A stretch of 64,000 nt of DNA from Marasmius tenuissimus (taxonomy: Eukaryota > Basidiomycota > Agaricomycetes > Agaricales > Marasmiaceae): contig JAQOTA010000036.1 of assembly GCA_029532415.1 (NCBI GenBank), positions 124,001 to 188,000 on the forward strand. The letters run 5' to 3'. The notes beneath the pieces were generated by a model. That model searched no databases, was not told the DNA's origin, and was given only the letters and a program-made list of their open reading frames with translations. Each line of letters starts with the position of its first letter. Position 1 is the first letter of the stretch. A program made the position numbers and the translations under genes. Below are positions 1-11,612 of the stretch, piece by piece.

Positions 1-2703
1 GAAGGCACGTACCAGCCTCACTACTTTCACCCCAGCCTGCACAGAGCTCCTTCATCTTGTCGAACTCCTCTGACAGACAGCTCATCATGCACGAGAGCTT
101 CTTCTGCACGCAGAAGAGACACTTCCGCAAGTTGGATAAATGTTGCTTGTTGTCGGCAGGAAATGGGACGCGGGTCTCTGGGTGAAGCACGCAGCTGAAA
201 CATACCAGCTTTGAACAACCCAGAGCAGGCTAAAGAAGGAAAGTTAGGATCATGCAATATAAGCAATGAGGCAGGAGCACTCACTGCACGCATCGGAGCT
301 GTGGCATTGACAAAGTGGTTGACATGGAGGTCGAGCTGACCTGGGACCGAGAGGTAGCCACAGAGGTCTAAGAACCAAAGTAAGAAACAATAAACAGGAA
401 AAGACAGCGGGAGACTTACCTCGGATAACACCGTCAGGGACCCCAGTTTGACCTTTAACAAGAAATACCCATTGGCCGGGTCCCAGAACTCAGACTTCTC
501 CTTGTTGGCATTGTTAGTACCGGGGAGTGAAGTCCAAAGTGGGGCAGGCTAGGAAGCGTGTCAGAAGTAGGAAAAGGAATCAGATTGAAGAGAATAGAAA
601 CTTACCGACTTGTTTGGGGTACCCAGGACGGAGCTCACGTCGCGGATTTCCATGTCTTCATAAGAGTTCAAGTCGGGAGGAGGTGCTCCGTACTGGGGGC
701 GCTCATAGAAACGCGCACGAGAATGAGAGCCGGAGTGCTTGTGAGCTGGCCCCTTCGCTTTTGTCTTGCTGGAGGTCTTTGCCTTCTTAGCAGGAGGAGA
801 GTCGGATCCACTAGACTCTTCCTCTTCAGAAGCAGGAGCAGCTGCAGCAGACATTGAGCAAGCTTGAGTAGGATGCTGAGGCTCCAGGGTGGAATCTCGC
901 TTCTGCTTTGAGGTTAATGGACCGGATGAAGGACACATCTCATGAATAGAAAAATGAGAGAAAAGATTTACTGAGCCAAGAAAAGAAAACTTATGGTAGG
1001 TATGACTGCCGTTGAACTACCTGGACGCCTCAGAGTGTTCACCGTTTGGCCAATTCGAGTCTGAAGGAGACTAGGTCAGACAAAAGAAACTGGAAGGAAA
1101 GAAAAGATAAGAACGGACTTTGATTACCGCCGCGGAAGGGGGAATCAGAGCTAGGGTTTCAGAGCAGGGATGAGGTACTCGGGGGTTCCCCAAGTTCTTC
1201 AGGGTAGATAAGGCCTCTCGACGCTCCTCAACCTCACGACTGGACATGGAGTGTTCCTCAATGTCTTTGTCGCCCTCACCCCCATCATCCTCGTTGTTGG
1301 TGACCATGCTATCCTGAAAAAGGGGAATGAGTCAGACTGGGAAAAGCAAAAATATTGAGGAAGGAACTCCAACCTGAACAGCAGCTTCGGGGTCAGCTGC
1401 AAGACAAGCTGTTTGGTGACTACCAGCAGCCCGAGTGCTGATCACGTTGCAGAAGGTCTAAAGAAATAGAAGATAAGGATTGTGAACAAGTAAAGAGAGG
1501 AAGGGTGGACTTACCAATGCGAAACCAGAATTAGGAAGAGGTTCGGAATCATCGTTGATGTTGATCTCATTGTCTTGATGATATTCTGAGCGAGAGATAA
1601 GGGGGCGACTTGGGATCACAGGTGCCACCTCTCCCTCCTCGTCAGAATTGCCATCCGAAGAAGATGATGCGGATCGGCACTGTAGTTTAGAGTTAGTAAC
1701 AAAACGCAAAAATCAAAGGGACAAGAATATTGGAACTCACCCTGGATTGAGGACCCCAGTGTTGATGATTCGGAGACACAGGGTGACGGATACGAGGTCG
1801 ACAGTGAGTAGGAGGGAAGATCAGAGTGGGCATGATGTCTCCGAGTCGTTGAGAAAGAACAAACCTGTTGATTTCCTCCACAGGAGCTGGAGGAGGCTCA
1901 AAGTAGTCGACATCCAAGGAGGAAGCACTGGCCTGAGGGTCTTTGGGTGGATCTGGGACAACGTAGGACGATTCTTGAGACTGGAGAACCTGGGCGGAGA
2001 CATGATCCTCCGAAGCGCTGTCAGCATTGGAGGAATCGTCGTCAGTGTTGCCGCCAGCAATTACCCTGGAGGGGCCAGCCAGAACAGTATTGTCGTTGTC
2101 GTTGTCACTAGCGTCGATATTGATGATGCCGAGGTTCTGAGAGGGAGCCAGCGGTGTGGAGGGCTTCAAAGACAGGAAGTGACAATCCATGGCGGCATCG
2201 GGAAGCTTGGAAAGGTCGAAGGGCTGCATAAGAAGGAATTAATGGAAATAGAAATAAGGAATGAGGAGATGAGCTTACAGAACAGCCATGCCGCTGAAGC
2301 TGGTTACGCTGAGCGTGCGACTGAGGCCACCAACCTTTAACAGCCTTCTTGAACGGCTCAGAGGCGTTGAAGTGTGAATGGCAGGCATCAAAGAGGGTAA
2401 GGATGAAGGAACTGGCAAAGGTATCCTCCATCCCTCCGCTCTCTGACCGAAGCCGGGAAAGTTGAAGCTGAAGAAAGATTCAGTCAGATAATAATGAGAT
2501 TGGTCAATAGAAGTTCTCACCAAGATCCTCTTGTGCTTGATAAACAGCTCGCGGAGCTCGGTGCAGGAATTGCTCTGGTAAAGAGCGGCGCTGAGTTTGC
2601 GGAAAGTTAGGAGAAAGTCATAGAGGGGAGAGATGAAAGGAAAGAGGTCGGCAGGGATGTCGTAGTTTTGAAGGGCAAGAGTAATGAGGTGCGGAGGAGC
2701 CAT
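1..2703 (-). CDS. Multi-exon protein with a Cys-rich zinc-binding-like motif; probable antisense accessory gene of an LTR element (partial)
   Basis: Function unknown; the 3' end lies outside the window. The start at 2703 was chosen because a TATA box lies ~56 nt upstream. Exons with GT/AG borders and compatible phases: 2703-2521, 2467-2279, 2223-1741, 1679-1515, 1457-1374, 1313-1128, a short uncertain exon near 1070-1021, 938-606, 548-420, 367-285 and 194 to the edge. Introns are ~50-90 nt with pyrimidine-rich 3' ends. The middle is acidic and Ser/Asp-rich. A Lys/Ala-rich stretch near 790-830 (PPAKKAKTSSKTKAKG) could be a nuclear localisation signal. The last exons give C-VH-C, a ~22-residue linker, then C-LF-C-VQKKLS-C, resembling half of a fungal Zn2Cys6 cluster. 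The gene runs away from a polypurine tract and LTR start at 3198-3209, the same layout as the antisense gene of gypsy-A. A host gene is the alternative. The borders of the exon around 1070-1021 are ambiguous. Confidence 0.6.
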
Positions 2704-2758
2704 GAGGGGAGTCTGCGGAAGTGGGGAAATATGGGGACTTAGCGAGAAAAACACTGGT

Positions 2759-2767
2759 CTTATATAG
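2759..2767 (-). promoter_or_regulatory. TATA box of the left-edge gene
   Basis: The minus strand reads GCTATATAAG about 56 nt before the ATG at 2703. That spacing suits a short 5' leader. Inferred from sequence only. Confidence 0.55.
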
Positions 2768-3208
2768 CCTCAGGAGCACCCCCTTGGCTAAGTTCAAAAC
2801 TCAACCACAACCGCCACATTCAGCAATTTGCGTGACCTACAGACAGGAACCTCTGCAGTCTGACTCAACTATGACTTCAGAGGCTGACTGATGGACTTAG
2901 AAATATTCATGACTTGGAAGTTGAACCATTCGAAGTCACTAGTATGATTGGAAGTTCACTTGATTTGGAAATAGAATGTTGGGGAAGGTTCCAGGACCCG
3001 AGTAGGATCAGATTGCCCTAGCAACAAGTGATCGGCTGTGCTCTGACCAGCAGAAATTAATTAGAAGACCTACCTCTGAAGAACAGAGGGTCAGAAGTCG
3101 TCTGATGGTGTGGGAAAACATCAACAAAGGAGGAGGGATGCGCGCTAGAGCCCCTCTGCTCGTACAAACACTAGACCAGGGACGGTCTGGATTTTGCTTT
3201 GGGGGAGA
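2768..3208 (+). other. Gene-free spacer ending in a polypurine tract
   Basis: No open frame of note. It lies between the start of the minus-strand gene and the giant LTR. It ends at 3198-3208 with TTTGGGGGAGA directly before TGTAGCGCC. A G-rich purine run abutting a TG dinucleotide is what a retrotransposon plus-strand primer site looks like, and it identifies 3209 as a 3' LTR start. Confidence 0.5.
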
Positions 3209-3625
3209 TGTAGCGCCTGCTATTAAAAAGCAGCTTCGGAGCCTTGTTATTGTGTGATTTTAGTATAAAACAGCTAAGAAATGACTAGGTAATACGAGTA
3301 CTAGAGCAAGTCCCAAGCGGCTAGTAAAAGGCTCAGATCCTAGCATAAGGAGAGAATAGCACCTCGGAGGTGCCTCTCCTTGTCTCTGAAAACTGTAGGA
3401 GTTGTATAACTGAAGAAAGTATCACTTCAGAGGCACAACTAGGACCTGTAGTCATATCAAGGGAATATCTCCAATGGCTCGGAGGCATTGTACTAAGTAT
3501 TAGAATAATAGAATCAGACTTGACGAAGACCCGTACTAGTAGAGCTAGACAGAGGAAGTCACCGCGGAAGCATGGATGGTCGGAAAGTGAGACCAAGTTG
3601 AGCCTCAGAAGCTTGGTATAAGGTC
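3209..3625 (+). repeat. Giant LTR, 5' part only
   Basis: Starts TGTAGCGCCTGC and matches the reverse complement of the right end of the complete copy at 55187-63981, and the copy starting at 16566. Only the first ~417 bp remain: it stops at the poly(T) of LINE-A. It contains several CTTCGGAGGC-like quasi-palindromes typical of this repeat. The sequence on the far side of LINE-A does not continue this repeat, so the LINE junction is not a simple insertion. Confidence 0.7.
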
Positions 3626-3963
3626 TTTTTTTTTTTTTTTTTTTTTTGAATCATATTCTTATATACTGGTGTACGGACACAGTCCGGTCGCTATATACAA
3701 ATGCAGCATGCCACAAATGCGTAATAACTAGATCCCCCACTAGAAAGGAGGTGCGCCTTGATAAGAACCGCTCCTCAGAACGTATCCACAGTGTTTCCCC
3801 AACACTATGTGGTAAATAGGGTTCTATCGTCATGGGCTATGACACACTGGTGCCCCCTGCTCCCACGTCCTTCACCCCCGCCGCCTAGGCTCGGCAGCAA
3901 GGGTCCGCACACCCCTCCGTAGAGTCTACGGGGAGCTAATTCCAGCACATCAGCCCAGATCAC

Positions 3964-6900
3964 TTACCCAACTCCTTCAGCTTCTGCTTGGGAGGGAAAG
4001 GCAAACGCCCGAGGGTTTACCTTCAGGTAAGCTATAAGGCCCGGAAGCTGGTTAAGCGAAGCTCCGCGCTCAAGTTCTGAGCATCGGTAAAGTACGTGTG
4101 CCCTGGTACCAGGTTCCACACCGCACAAGCAGGATAAATCTGCCTGAATATTAAACCGCTGGTAGTACTCCCCAATCGGTGCGTGTCCCAGGATGCATCG
4201 AGTCATTCTGGTTGTCAAAGAAAGCGACCCTCCGGCCAACTTTAACCATGTTCCTCCCTTAAGGTACGATGGCTGTAGAGGACGATCTTTAAGATCTTGT
4301 AGCTCGTAAAAGTGCCTGCCTCTATATGATGGGTCCTGAAAGCGCGATACCCACGCATCCTGGCCTGCCTTGGTGGCTTCTTGACGGAGCCTATCCAATG
4401 ATGTTTGAGGCACTGCCCCCACGCCTATGGGGGGTAGTCCTCTGACAAATTCATGAGCGAGCTGGTGAATGCTCCATTTCGCTTTTGAAGGTACTTGGAT
4501 GAAGGTCACCTTGCGGTCATCTCCTCCTGCAAACCAGTCAGATAACGCCCTACATACAGCCAGAGAGTGACTCTGTCCTGAGTGTATGGACGGGTCGATT
4601 GCCCGCTTTGCTGCAGCAATGCAGTCAGTAAAGAATACAAAGTGGTTGCTTTCCCCGCATGACATAGCCATGTAGGAAATTGCCACCCGTATAGCATACA
4701 GCTCCGCATCCGGAGCCGTAACAACACCTGAAGCGTACCTGGTCTGATGAATCAGGTCTCCACTTCTGTATATCATGGCCGCTGAGACGGCCTGATGTCT
4801 GGGGTTCTGCGGCACCGACGCATCAGTAGCCGCAACAACCGTATCAGGATCATCTTCGAGTATCTCGAGTTTACGATCTAGAAATGTAACCCACTCAGCT
4901 AGGCTTTCGGACTCGGACTTTTCCTTGTCCTTGGCTTGCTCAGTGAATGTAATGCGGTCAGGATACCTATCCCGCAATCGATTGCCAGGGTTTGCATCCT
5001 CGTGAGTGGGATCAAACTCCTCGGTAAGCTTAGTGGAGACCTTGTCAATCTTCATAACTGTGCCTTTGACCTTCTTTCGGACTGCTTCCGTTAGAGTGGC
5101 CAATGACTTGGGATGCGGGGTGGCGTCTTTGACTTGTGCTCCCCTAAGTAGAGATCTTGTCGGGTGTGTGCTCGACAAGGTGGCTACCCTGTAATCCGCC
5201 CTGATGGCAAGTTTACGGAGGTGAATGTGAACCGGGATGAGTCCCGCAAGGGCTTCAACTCCGCCTGTAGGCGATGTGCGGAAGGCACCTGTCACCCATA
5301 TTGCTGCTTTACACTGCATAGTGTTGAGGGATTTGAGAGCGGTTTTGCTCCTAGATCCTTCAAAGAACCATAGTCTAAATCCGTACGTGGCGATTGGTAT
5401 CACACATGCACGATATAGAAGCCTTTTATGAAGGGCTGAGAGCCCCCTGGTTGAGTTGCCAAGCATTCTCATTGACTGTACAGTAGTGAGAGCCTTGGTA
5501 GAATAGTATCGCACATGTTCGTGGAACAGCAATTTGCGATCGAAATAGACCCCAAGTATCGCCAGGTTTCTTTGGGTCGAAGCGGAGTATTTCCCGTATA
5601 CGGGGCAAACTCCAGATCTAGGGGTGGGTCGTAACGATCCCTAGCCCTGCTAAAGTGAAAGAGTTCGGTTTTATCGTGCTCCAATATTAACCCTACCGCC
5701 GTAAACAAGGCGAATAGGATCCCATATGCCCTCTTAAGGGAATGGTTGTTATCGTCTAGCGATTTGGACTGGGCTACCACTGTGCCATCGTCCACATAGG
5801 AGAGGAGGGTGGTGTTCAGTGACACCTCCCGAGCTCTGATTTCGTACACCTTGATTATGGGTGCTATGTATATCGATGACAGAACTGGAGACAGGGCGGA
5901 GCCCTGTCCCACTCCTACATCTGCTTCGTTCGGCCCTGATTCAAATAGGTTCCACCTATATCTGGTGGACCGTCCTACAAGGTAGGAGGTAAAGAATCCA
6001 ATCAACTTGTGAGAGAATCCGAATTTACTCAGTATGTGTAATAGCACACCGTGGTTGAGCAATGGGAAGAATTGAGCAATGTCAAAAGCGACAACGCTTG
6101 TCATCTCCCCCTTTGCCCACCCAGCTCTCACTAGGTGGGTCAAGTAGGTGCCTGCGTCCTCTGTGGATCGTTGGCAGACTCCCCCGAACTGGTTGGGGTG
6201 AACAAGATCAAACTTGATCATGTCGAATTGGAGACGATTAGAAATCATCTTCTCAATAAGTTTGCCCACAGTATTCAGCAGCACAATAGGCCGGAATGAC
6301 TTTGGGGTAGAGTATGAAGGCTTGTTGGGCTTCGGGATAATGACTGAGACCGACTCCTTGAAGTGAGTTGGCCAGCAGCCGATATTGATGCATGCATCCA
6401 CAAGCATTAATATATGGTGGGCACATTCTGGCTGAGACAGAATGACTTTGAGGTGGGCCCATGTAAGATGGTCGGGCCCTGGTGACAAGATGCTTGAGCA
6501 TGCCTGTAACGCATCCCCGAGCTCTGCATTGCTGAATCTCGACCAACTTCGTTCTGTCATAGGTTCTAGCTGATCAAGCACAGAAAGGTCTACTTCCCTT
6601 CCCGATGCAGAGTTGTATGTCCCATGGAGACCTCTCCACAGATCATCAAGATCATGGCACGGCTGTCCATTGTACTGGATGGCCTCCACTGGTGGTAACT
6701 TGCGCTGTTGGATCCATTCCATTAGATCCCAAGGGCGCTTGTTAGATACAGCAATTTCATTGATTCTAGAGTCAAAGAACTTGCGTTTGGAGGTTCGAAT
6801 GACCCTCCTAAACTCGGTCCAGTTGTACTGGGACCTTTCATCCCTGTAGGCCTGAAGGGCATCAGAGCACTCTTCGGACCACCAGGGCTTCGAGAATTTA

Positions 6901-7838
6901 GTAACACGGGAGGCCTTTGAGTGCACATCCCATGCTTTTGAGAATACCGAGGCCATTTCAGCTGCCATGGCTGATACATCCTCTGCTGTTTGAGGCTCCA
7001 GCCATGTTAATGCCTGGAGTCCATCAATTATGTCGGCTAGGAACTTATCTTCCTCCTCCCCCCCTTTGGGGAGGGTGCGACGCTGTATTTCTGGGATGTC
7101 TCCCATGTCTAGTGTTACAGAAACCGGAATATGGTCCGATGGTCCCTGCAGTTCTGTCTCCCTCGTGGCCACAATTGCCAGTGAAAGAGTCGATTTGACA
7201 AACACTAGGTCTAGAACAGACTCTCTCAGACCTTGTGTCCGTGATATGAAGGTCGGCCCTGGATTTATATACCCGGCCCTGGACACTCCAAGTTCCCCCG
7301 CTGTTTCCAGCAGTGCTGCCACCATGCCCCGGCGTTGTGAGACACCTGGGTCCCATTCCGGGGAATGGCAGTTGAAATCACCCGCCATCAGCGAAAGTGA
7401 AGGTATGCTGCCCGCTTTGTCTTGCAAAAGTCGGATAGCGGTCCCATTGTCATCAGAATAGACATTGGCTAGACATTCAGTCTCACCTCTGTAAAACAGA
7501 GACATGACTAGTACATCGCGGTGGTCAATGACATCCCTGCGCATTGCAGGCCTGAGGGCAGCCAGTCTCTTAGAGACATATGTGGCTACTCTCGGGCGAT
7601 CTCCCTCATCTTTCTCTGGACGGATCATTACCGTCCAAGATGGGTGGTTTGGTGCGCCCACCACTCTCTCCCCTTCCGGGTCCTTAGCGGATGGTGCGTG
7701 TCTTATGAGACGCCAAGGCGGTTCTTGGATAAACAGGATGTCAAAACGATCTTTCAACTCCTCGAGCAGCACATCAAGATACATATAGTTCTTAGCAATG
7801 TTAAAACTTAAGACTCTTATCCCTTGTGTCTCAGACAT
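3964..7838 (-). pseudogene. LINE-A ORF2: APE endonuclease, reverse transcriptase, RNase H (one frameshift)
   Basis: Encodes the replication enzyme of the LINE: it nicks target DNA and reverse-transcribes the element RNA there. The start ATG at 7838 overlaps the ORF1 stop as TAATG. Visible in order: endonuclease motifs FIQEPPW (~residue 38), GDFNCHSPEWDP (~150) and GPSDHIPV (~228); RT motifs from ~515 (FRPIVLLNTVGKLIEKMI), VVAFDIAQFF, and the catalytic SYVDDGT at ~690. The frame breaks near 5550-5553 in a run of C (G in sense), where one base seems lost. The downstream frame to 3964 resumes with YYSTKALTTVQSMRMLGN. It carries RNase H residues (ATDAS, DAELYAIR, FTDCIAAAK, IHQLAHEF) and a terminal C-x-C-x7-H-x4-C knuckle. 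Total length ~1290 residues, normal for the family. Confidence 0.88.
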
Positions 7839-9707
7839 TAAGCTAGACGTGGGGTTTGAGCGATGGGCCTTGTACCAGAACTGCGTTCGCGTACCTCAGC
7901 ATATTTGGCTTCGATCCAAACTCGGTCAAAGCGATGGCGCCAGAAGGGGCAAGCCCTTTCAGTTGCGGAGTGATTGCCCCTACAGTTAGGGCATACCGGC
8001 GTATGAGGACAAGGCTCATCTTCGTCGGTAGGAGGAATAGGCGGGTTAGCCTTTGGGTTACCCTTGCAACAACCTGCAACAAGCCGATGTTCATCAGCCT
8101 TGTGGGGACCGCTGCATTTGGGACATCGCTGCTGCGGAGCGTGGCATGCAGAACTAGGGTGGCCCCACCTATAGCATCTCTGGCACAGGGGGACACCTGG
8201 ACTGGCTGGAGTAGATCGAACCAAACAGTTGCGCCCTTGGATGTGTACTGGCTTATCCAAGAGACGCTTTGCACGGGTTCCTGATTGAGAATCCCAGATG
8301 TTGAAGAACACCGTACAAGTGGTGCTCTTAGCAGAGTTACGGACCACCCGAGGCAGCCCTGTGAATGTAAAGTTGTTGTTCAGAGGCGATTGCGCAATGG
8401 CATTCTTCACATCTGAAGCAGTGATGCGGTCACCTGACACGATGTCCTTAAAGTAGGGCACGTCGATAATCTTGAGGTACGACGTCGAGGTAGGGAGCCC
8501 AACCCAATGGGACTCCTTATACCTATCCGGCACGAGGTCCAATACCCTCCCGCGGATAATGTTCAGTGCGCTTTCATCAGCAACACCGCTTGTAGCAAGT
8601 GCCCAGCCCTCATATGCACGAGTTGTGGCCAGGACCTTAAGAGAATGCTGCGCGCTGCGCAGTGCAGCGTTCACAGTGGTAGTGAGGAGGTTGAGGCTCA
8701 TTTCTGGCACTCCAACATCCTTGGGGAACGACACCAGGACCTGTTTCCGGGTTGGTCCGGGTGTAGTGAATTTCGGAGTGGTCCGGGGCCTTTTGGTGGG
8801 CACAGGGTTTCCGGAGATGGCGGGTCCGGGCCTACCCGGTGTCTCGGCCGACGCTGACGCGTTCGCCTGCGCCAGCGCAGCAGGTACTCGTCGTTCTCTT
8901 CCCCTTCTCGCCCGCTGCAGCAAAGGAGTATGGAGTGGTGGGTTTAGGCTTAGTGGCCAAGTTGATTCTCGGGGGAGGTCCCCTTGGATTAGGACGCTGG
9001 AATGGCACTGTAGGACGTTTCGGGAGCGGCCTTGGGCCCGTTCGAACTGGTTTATTTCCATTATCACCAGTGGGCTCGGTTCTATGTGGGATGAGGACTG
9101 TGTCATCTTCCTCCATTATCTGGTGGTCGATGTGCTGGGGGGAAGAGCTGTGGGGTAGCGCAGAGCTGTTCTGGATGCGAGATTGCTGCCGGATAGTGGC
9201 CTCTTCGAGAATCCGGCCTGCGATGAGGCTGGATAAGGATGTGGTACTGCTGTGAAGACGTCGCAGCATCGAGGTTGCAATGTGGAGTTCAGGCTCGGAT
9301 TCAGACAGCTGGATCCAGTCTGTGATGGCAGTGATTGCATGCGCAGCTACTTCGAAATCCCCCCCTACATCTCCAGGAGACATTACTAGGCTCAGGAAAG
9401 AGGATTCAACTGGCGGCTCAGGTGATGCAGTGTTGCGAGGAGGAAGGGGCACTTCTTCATCCTGCAGCATGGGAGTTTGCTCTCGGGGACTAGCAACCGA
9501 GGCAGATCTGCGGCTGCTCATGGACTGAGCACGGCGTGGGGCGGGGACATTTGTTAGGTATCTGTCCCGAGCACTAGGTGCAGACCCCTCCCCAGCATTA
9601 GCAAGGAGAGGGTCATCGGATTCAGGCTGTGGATGAGGAGTGCTTGCGCGGGTCGGGGGGCGAGATCGCACCCCGCCCCGCCCCTGGCGGCTACCAGGCA
9701 GTGACAT
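7838..9707 (-). pseudogene. LINE-A ORF1: Gag-like RNA-binding protein (one frameshift)
   Basis: Structural protein that would coat LINE RNA. The first frame starts at 9707 (MSLPGSRQGRGG) and has a Pro/Ser/Arg-rich N-terminus. The second frame ends at 7838. The change of frame must fall near 8900-8940, so one base has been gained or lost. The C-terminal half has CCHC-type knuckles: C-QR-C-YRWGH then C (LCQRCYRWGHPSSAC), C-PK-C-SGPHKADEH, and C-PN-C-RGNHSATERAC, the array usual in ORF1 of I- and Tad-like LINEs. Its TAA overlaps the ORF2 ATG by one base, pointing to termination-reinitiation. Confidence 0.82.
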
Positions 9708-9850
9708 ATAGCTATTCGGATTGTGTTGGTGCTTTCTGATAGTTCAGATTCGATCTGTGTAGTGTAGAACGTTTTTCGGGTTGCAGCAACTAGTAGTTCC
9801 CACGGGTAGATGATGGAAGCACCTGAGAGAGAAGTGGGAGCGGGCATCTA

Positions 9851-11397
9851 CAAGATAGGGGCCATAGTCTGTGTGTATATAAAGTGGTACGCTCGACCAA
9901 GAGCCTGGTTGAGAGCGAATTTCTCCACTTTGTGAAGAGCGTGGAGCTTCTCCACAGGTGCAACAATCATGTTGCCTGCAGCAGCGTATGCCAGAATGAC
10001 ACTCTCCATGATTTCCTGCGCAAAGTCCTCACTGCCCTCGATGCTGATACTGACTTGGTCTGAGGAAGTGACCGCACTGCATGATACGTGAGACATCATC
10101 AGATCCCGGTGTAGCAGCAGAAAGGCTATCACTGAGATTTGCGAGTTTGTTGATCTCTTTAGCCAGCAACTTTGAGCTGTCAAACAGCTTTTGCAGGGCC
10201 TTGTGGCCACGGTCCGAGTCCTGGGAGGTGTCACGCTCATACTGGTCTCTTGTCCAGTACTCTTCAATGAGGTCTTGAAGGTCTTGAGCTCTAGAGACAA
10301 ATCAAGTGAGACCAGAGGAGAGCGTGCTTGTGGAGTAGTTTACTGACCTGGTCAACTGCTCTTCAGCCACATAACTATCCTCGTCTGCACCATATCCACT
10401 CCATCACATGTTATACTTTGTTTTACTGTTCTGAAATGAGGCTGAGTGAGTTGACCGCAATACGAGACACAGACTTAAGGTACACACTTCAACTTCATGG
10501 CCCACAATCATTGCCACTTCATAAGACGGCACTTCGAGCTCTTCTTCAGCGCGGGGCTGTTTGGACCAGTGTTCAGATGTTAGATTGTTGGAGGTTTTTC
10601 GTTTCCCTCTATTGTCATTGGTCCGCACAGCTGGATAAGAAGACGGGACAGCACCAGATCCAGAAAGAGACACCTGGTTTGGCTGAACCAGCTTTACAAT
10701 TATTGCCAAGCCCTGAATCATATTTGTTATCGTTACTACTCTGTCACTTTGGTTCTTGAGATACTCTTGTTGCGCTTGTGCTTGACCGAAGTGATATTGA
10801 TACTTCGTCATGGAGAGGTAGTAGTCATCTGAGCAAATGTGATGACGGACCCATGCAGCCCGCATCTTTGCTGAGATCAGCAAAGAACTCCTGGTTGTCC
10901 CACAGATTATAATGGAGCACACCATGCTCAAGAAACAGGAAGCTCAGATGGGGAAAGGTGCGGCTGACAAGTATCGTCTCTCCCGACTCCTCATCCAACT
11001 CTTCAACCTCAGTGGTCTCAGGTGGGACTCAGGTGGGAACTGAGGTTTCTCTCTCCGCATTACTGCTTTCTTCCACCAATCCATTTCAGAATCCTATCTC
11101 AGCCTTGTGCGACAGTCTTCCACCGATCCCAATGCAGGACTTCCCTGTGAGCTACACCAATGGAAGTTGTTCGAGGGGCCTGAGGAGTTCAGTGTGTGGT
11201 CATAGTCCATCATCGGGACATCCCGGTGACACAAGTCTTGAGAAGGATAGCAAATGTAAACCACTCTGTTCACAGGTCTGACACTGTTAATCTGCTCAGC
11301 AAGCTGTGCAAGTCCTTCTTTGCAAACTGAAGGATGAACAGTCAGAGCAACACCAGAGTCATTCCCCTTGAACCAGAGAACAATCTTGCAAGTGCCT
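9851..11397 (-). pseudogene. Decayed minus-strand coding sequence, unrecognised
   Basis: Several minus-strand stretches read like real protein but are broken by stops and frame changes. Near 11397-11130 the frame gives GTCKIVLWFKGNDSG and RVVYICYPSQDLCHRDVPMM. Near 11030-10830 it gives FLFLEHGVLHYNLWDNQEFF. No family was recognised. The stretch is CpG-poor compared with LINE-A. It ends abruptly at the poly(T) of a LINE tail at 11398, so the original gene may have been interrupted by that insertion. Confidence 0.3.
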
Positions 11398-11612
11398 TTT
11401 TTTTTTTTTTTTGATTCATATTCTTATATACTGGTGTACGAACACAGTCCAGTTGCTATCTACAAATGCAGCATGCCACAAATGCGTAATAACTAGATCC
11501 CCCGCTAGAAAGGAAGTGCGCCCCCCCTGAGGAAGCGTACCTCAGAACGTGTCCACAGTGTTTCATCACACTATGTGGTAGATAAGGCAATATCATCCTG
11601 GGCTATGACGCA
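11398..11612 (-). mobile_element. LINE 3' end fragment (tail in minus orientation)
   Basis: A poly(T) run at ~11398-11412 leads into a ~200-bp sequence matching the LINE-A 3' UTR (compare 3648-3850), including the 'ttcttatatactggtgtacg' segment. It ends around 11612, where a LINE fragment in the opposite orientation begins. It is 5'-truncated, as is usual for LINE copies. Confidence 0.75.

Larger units (their letters stand above)
3626..9850 (-). mobile_element. LINE-A, near full-length Tad1/I-like non-LTR retrotransposon
   Basis: The poly(A) tail appears as 22 T at 3626-3647. A ~315-nt 3' UTR is followed on the minus strand by ORF2 (endonuclease, reverse transcriptase, RNase H, zinc knuckle) and ORF1 (Gag-like with CCHC knuckles). 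The 5' limit near 9850 is where similarity with a second copy (14262-14690) ends. Length is ~6.2 kb. ORF1 and ORF2 each contain one frameshift, so this copy is probably inactive, but its CpG content is much better preserved than in the LINE fragments at 11.4-16.5 kb, suggesting it is younger. No convincing target-site duplication was found. The APE-type endonuclease plus C-terminal RNase H fits the Tad1/I group found in fungi. Confidence 0.85.

Noticed and set aside
1648..2340. 230-codon plus-strand open frame
   Set aside because: Antisense shadow of exons of the minus-strand gene; the minus strand has consistent splice sites and protein-like composition.
3626..9850. Target-site duplication for LINE-A
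   Set aside because: No direct repeat could be found between sequence before 3626 and after ~9850.
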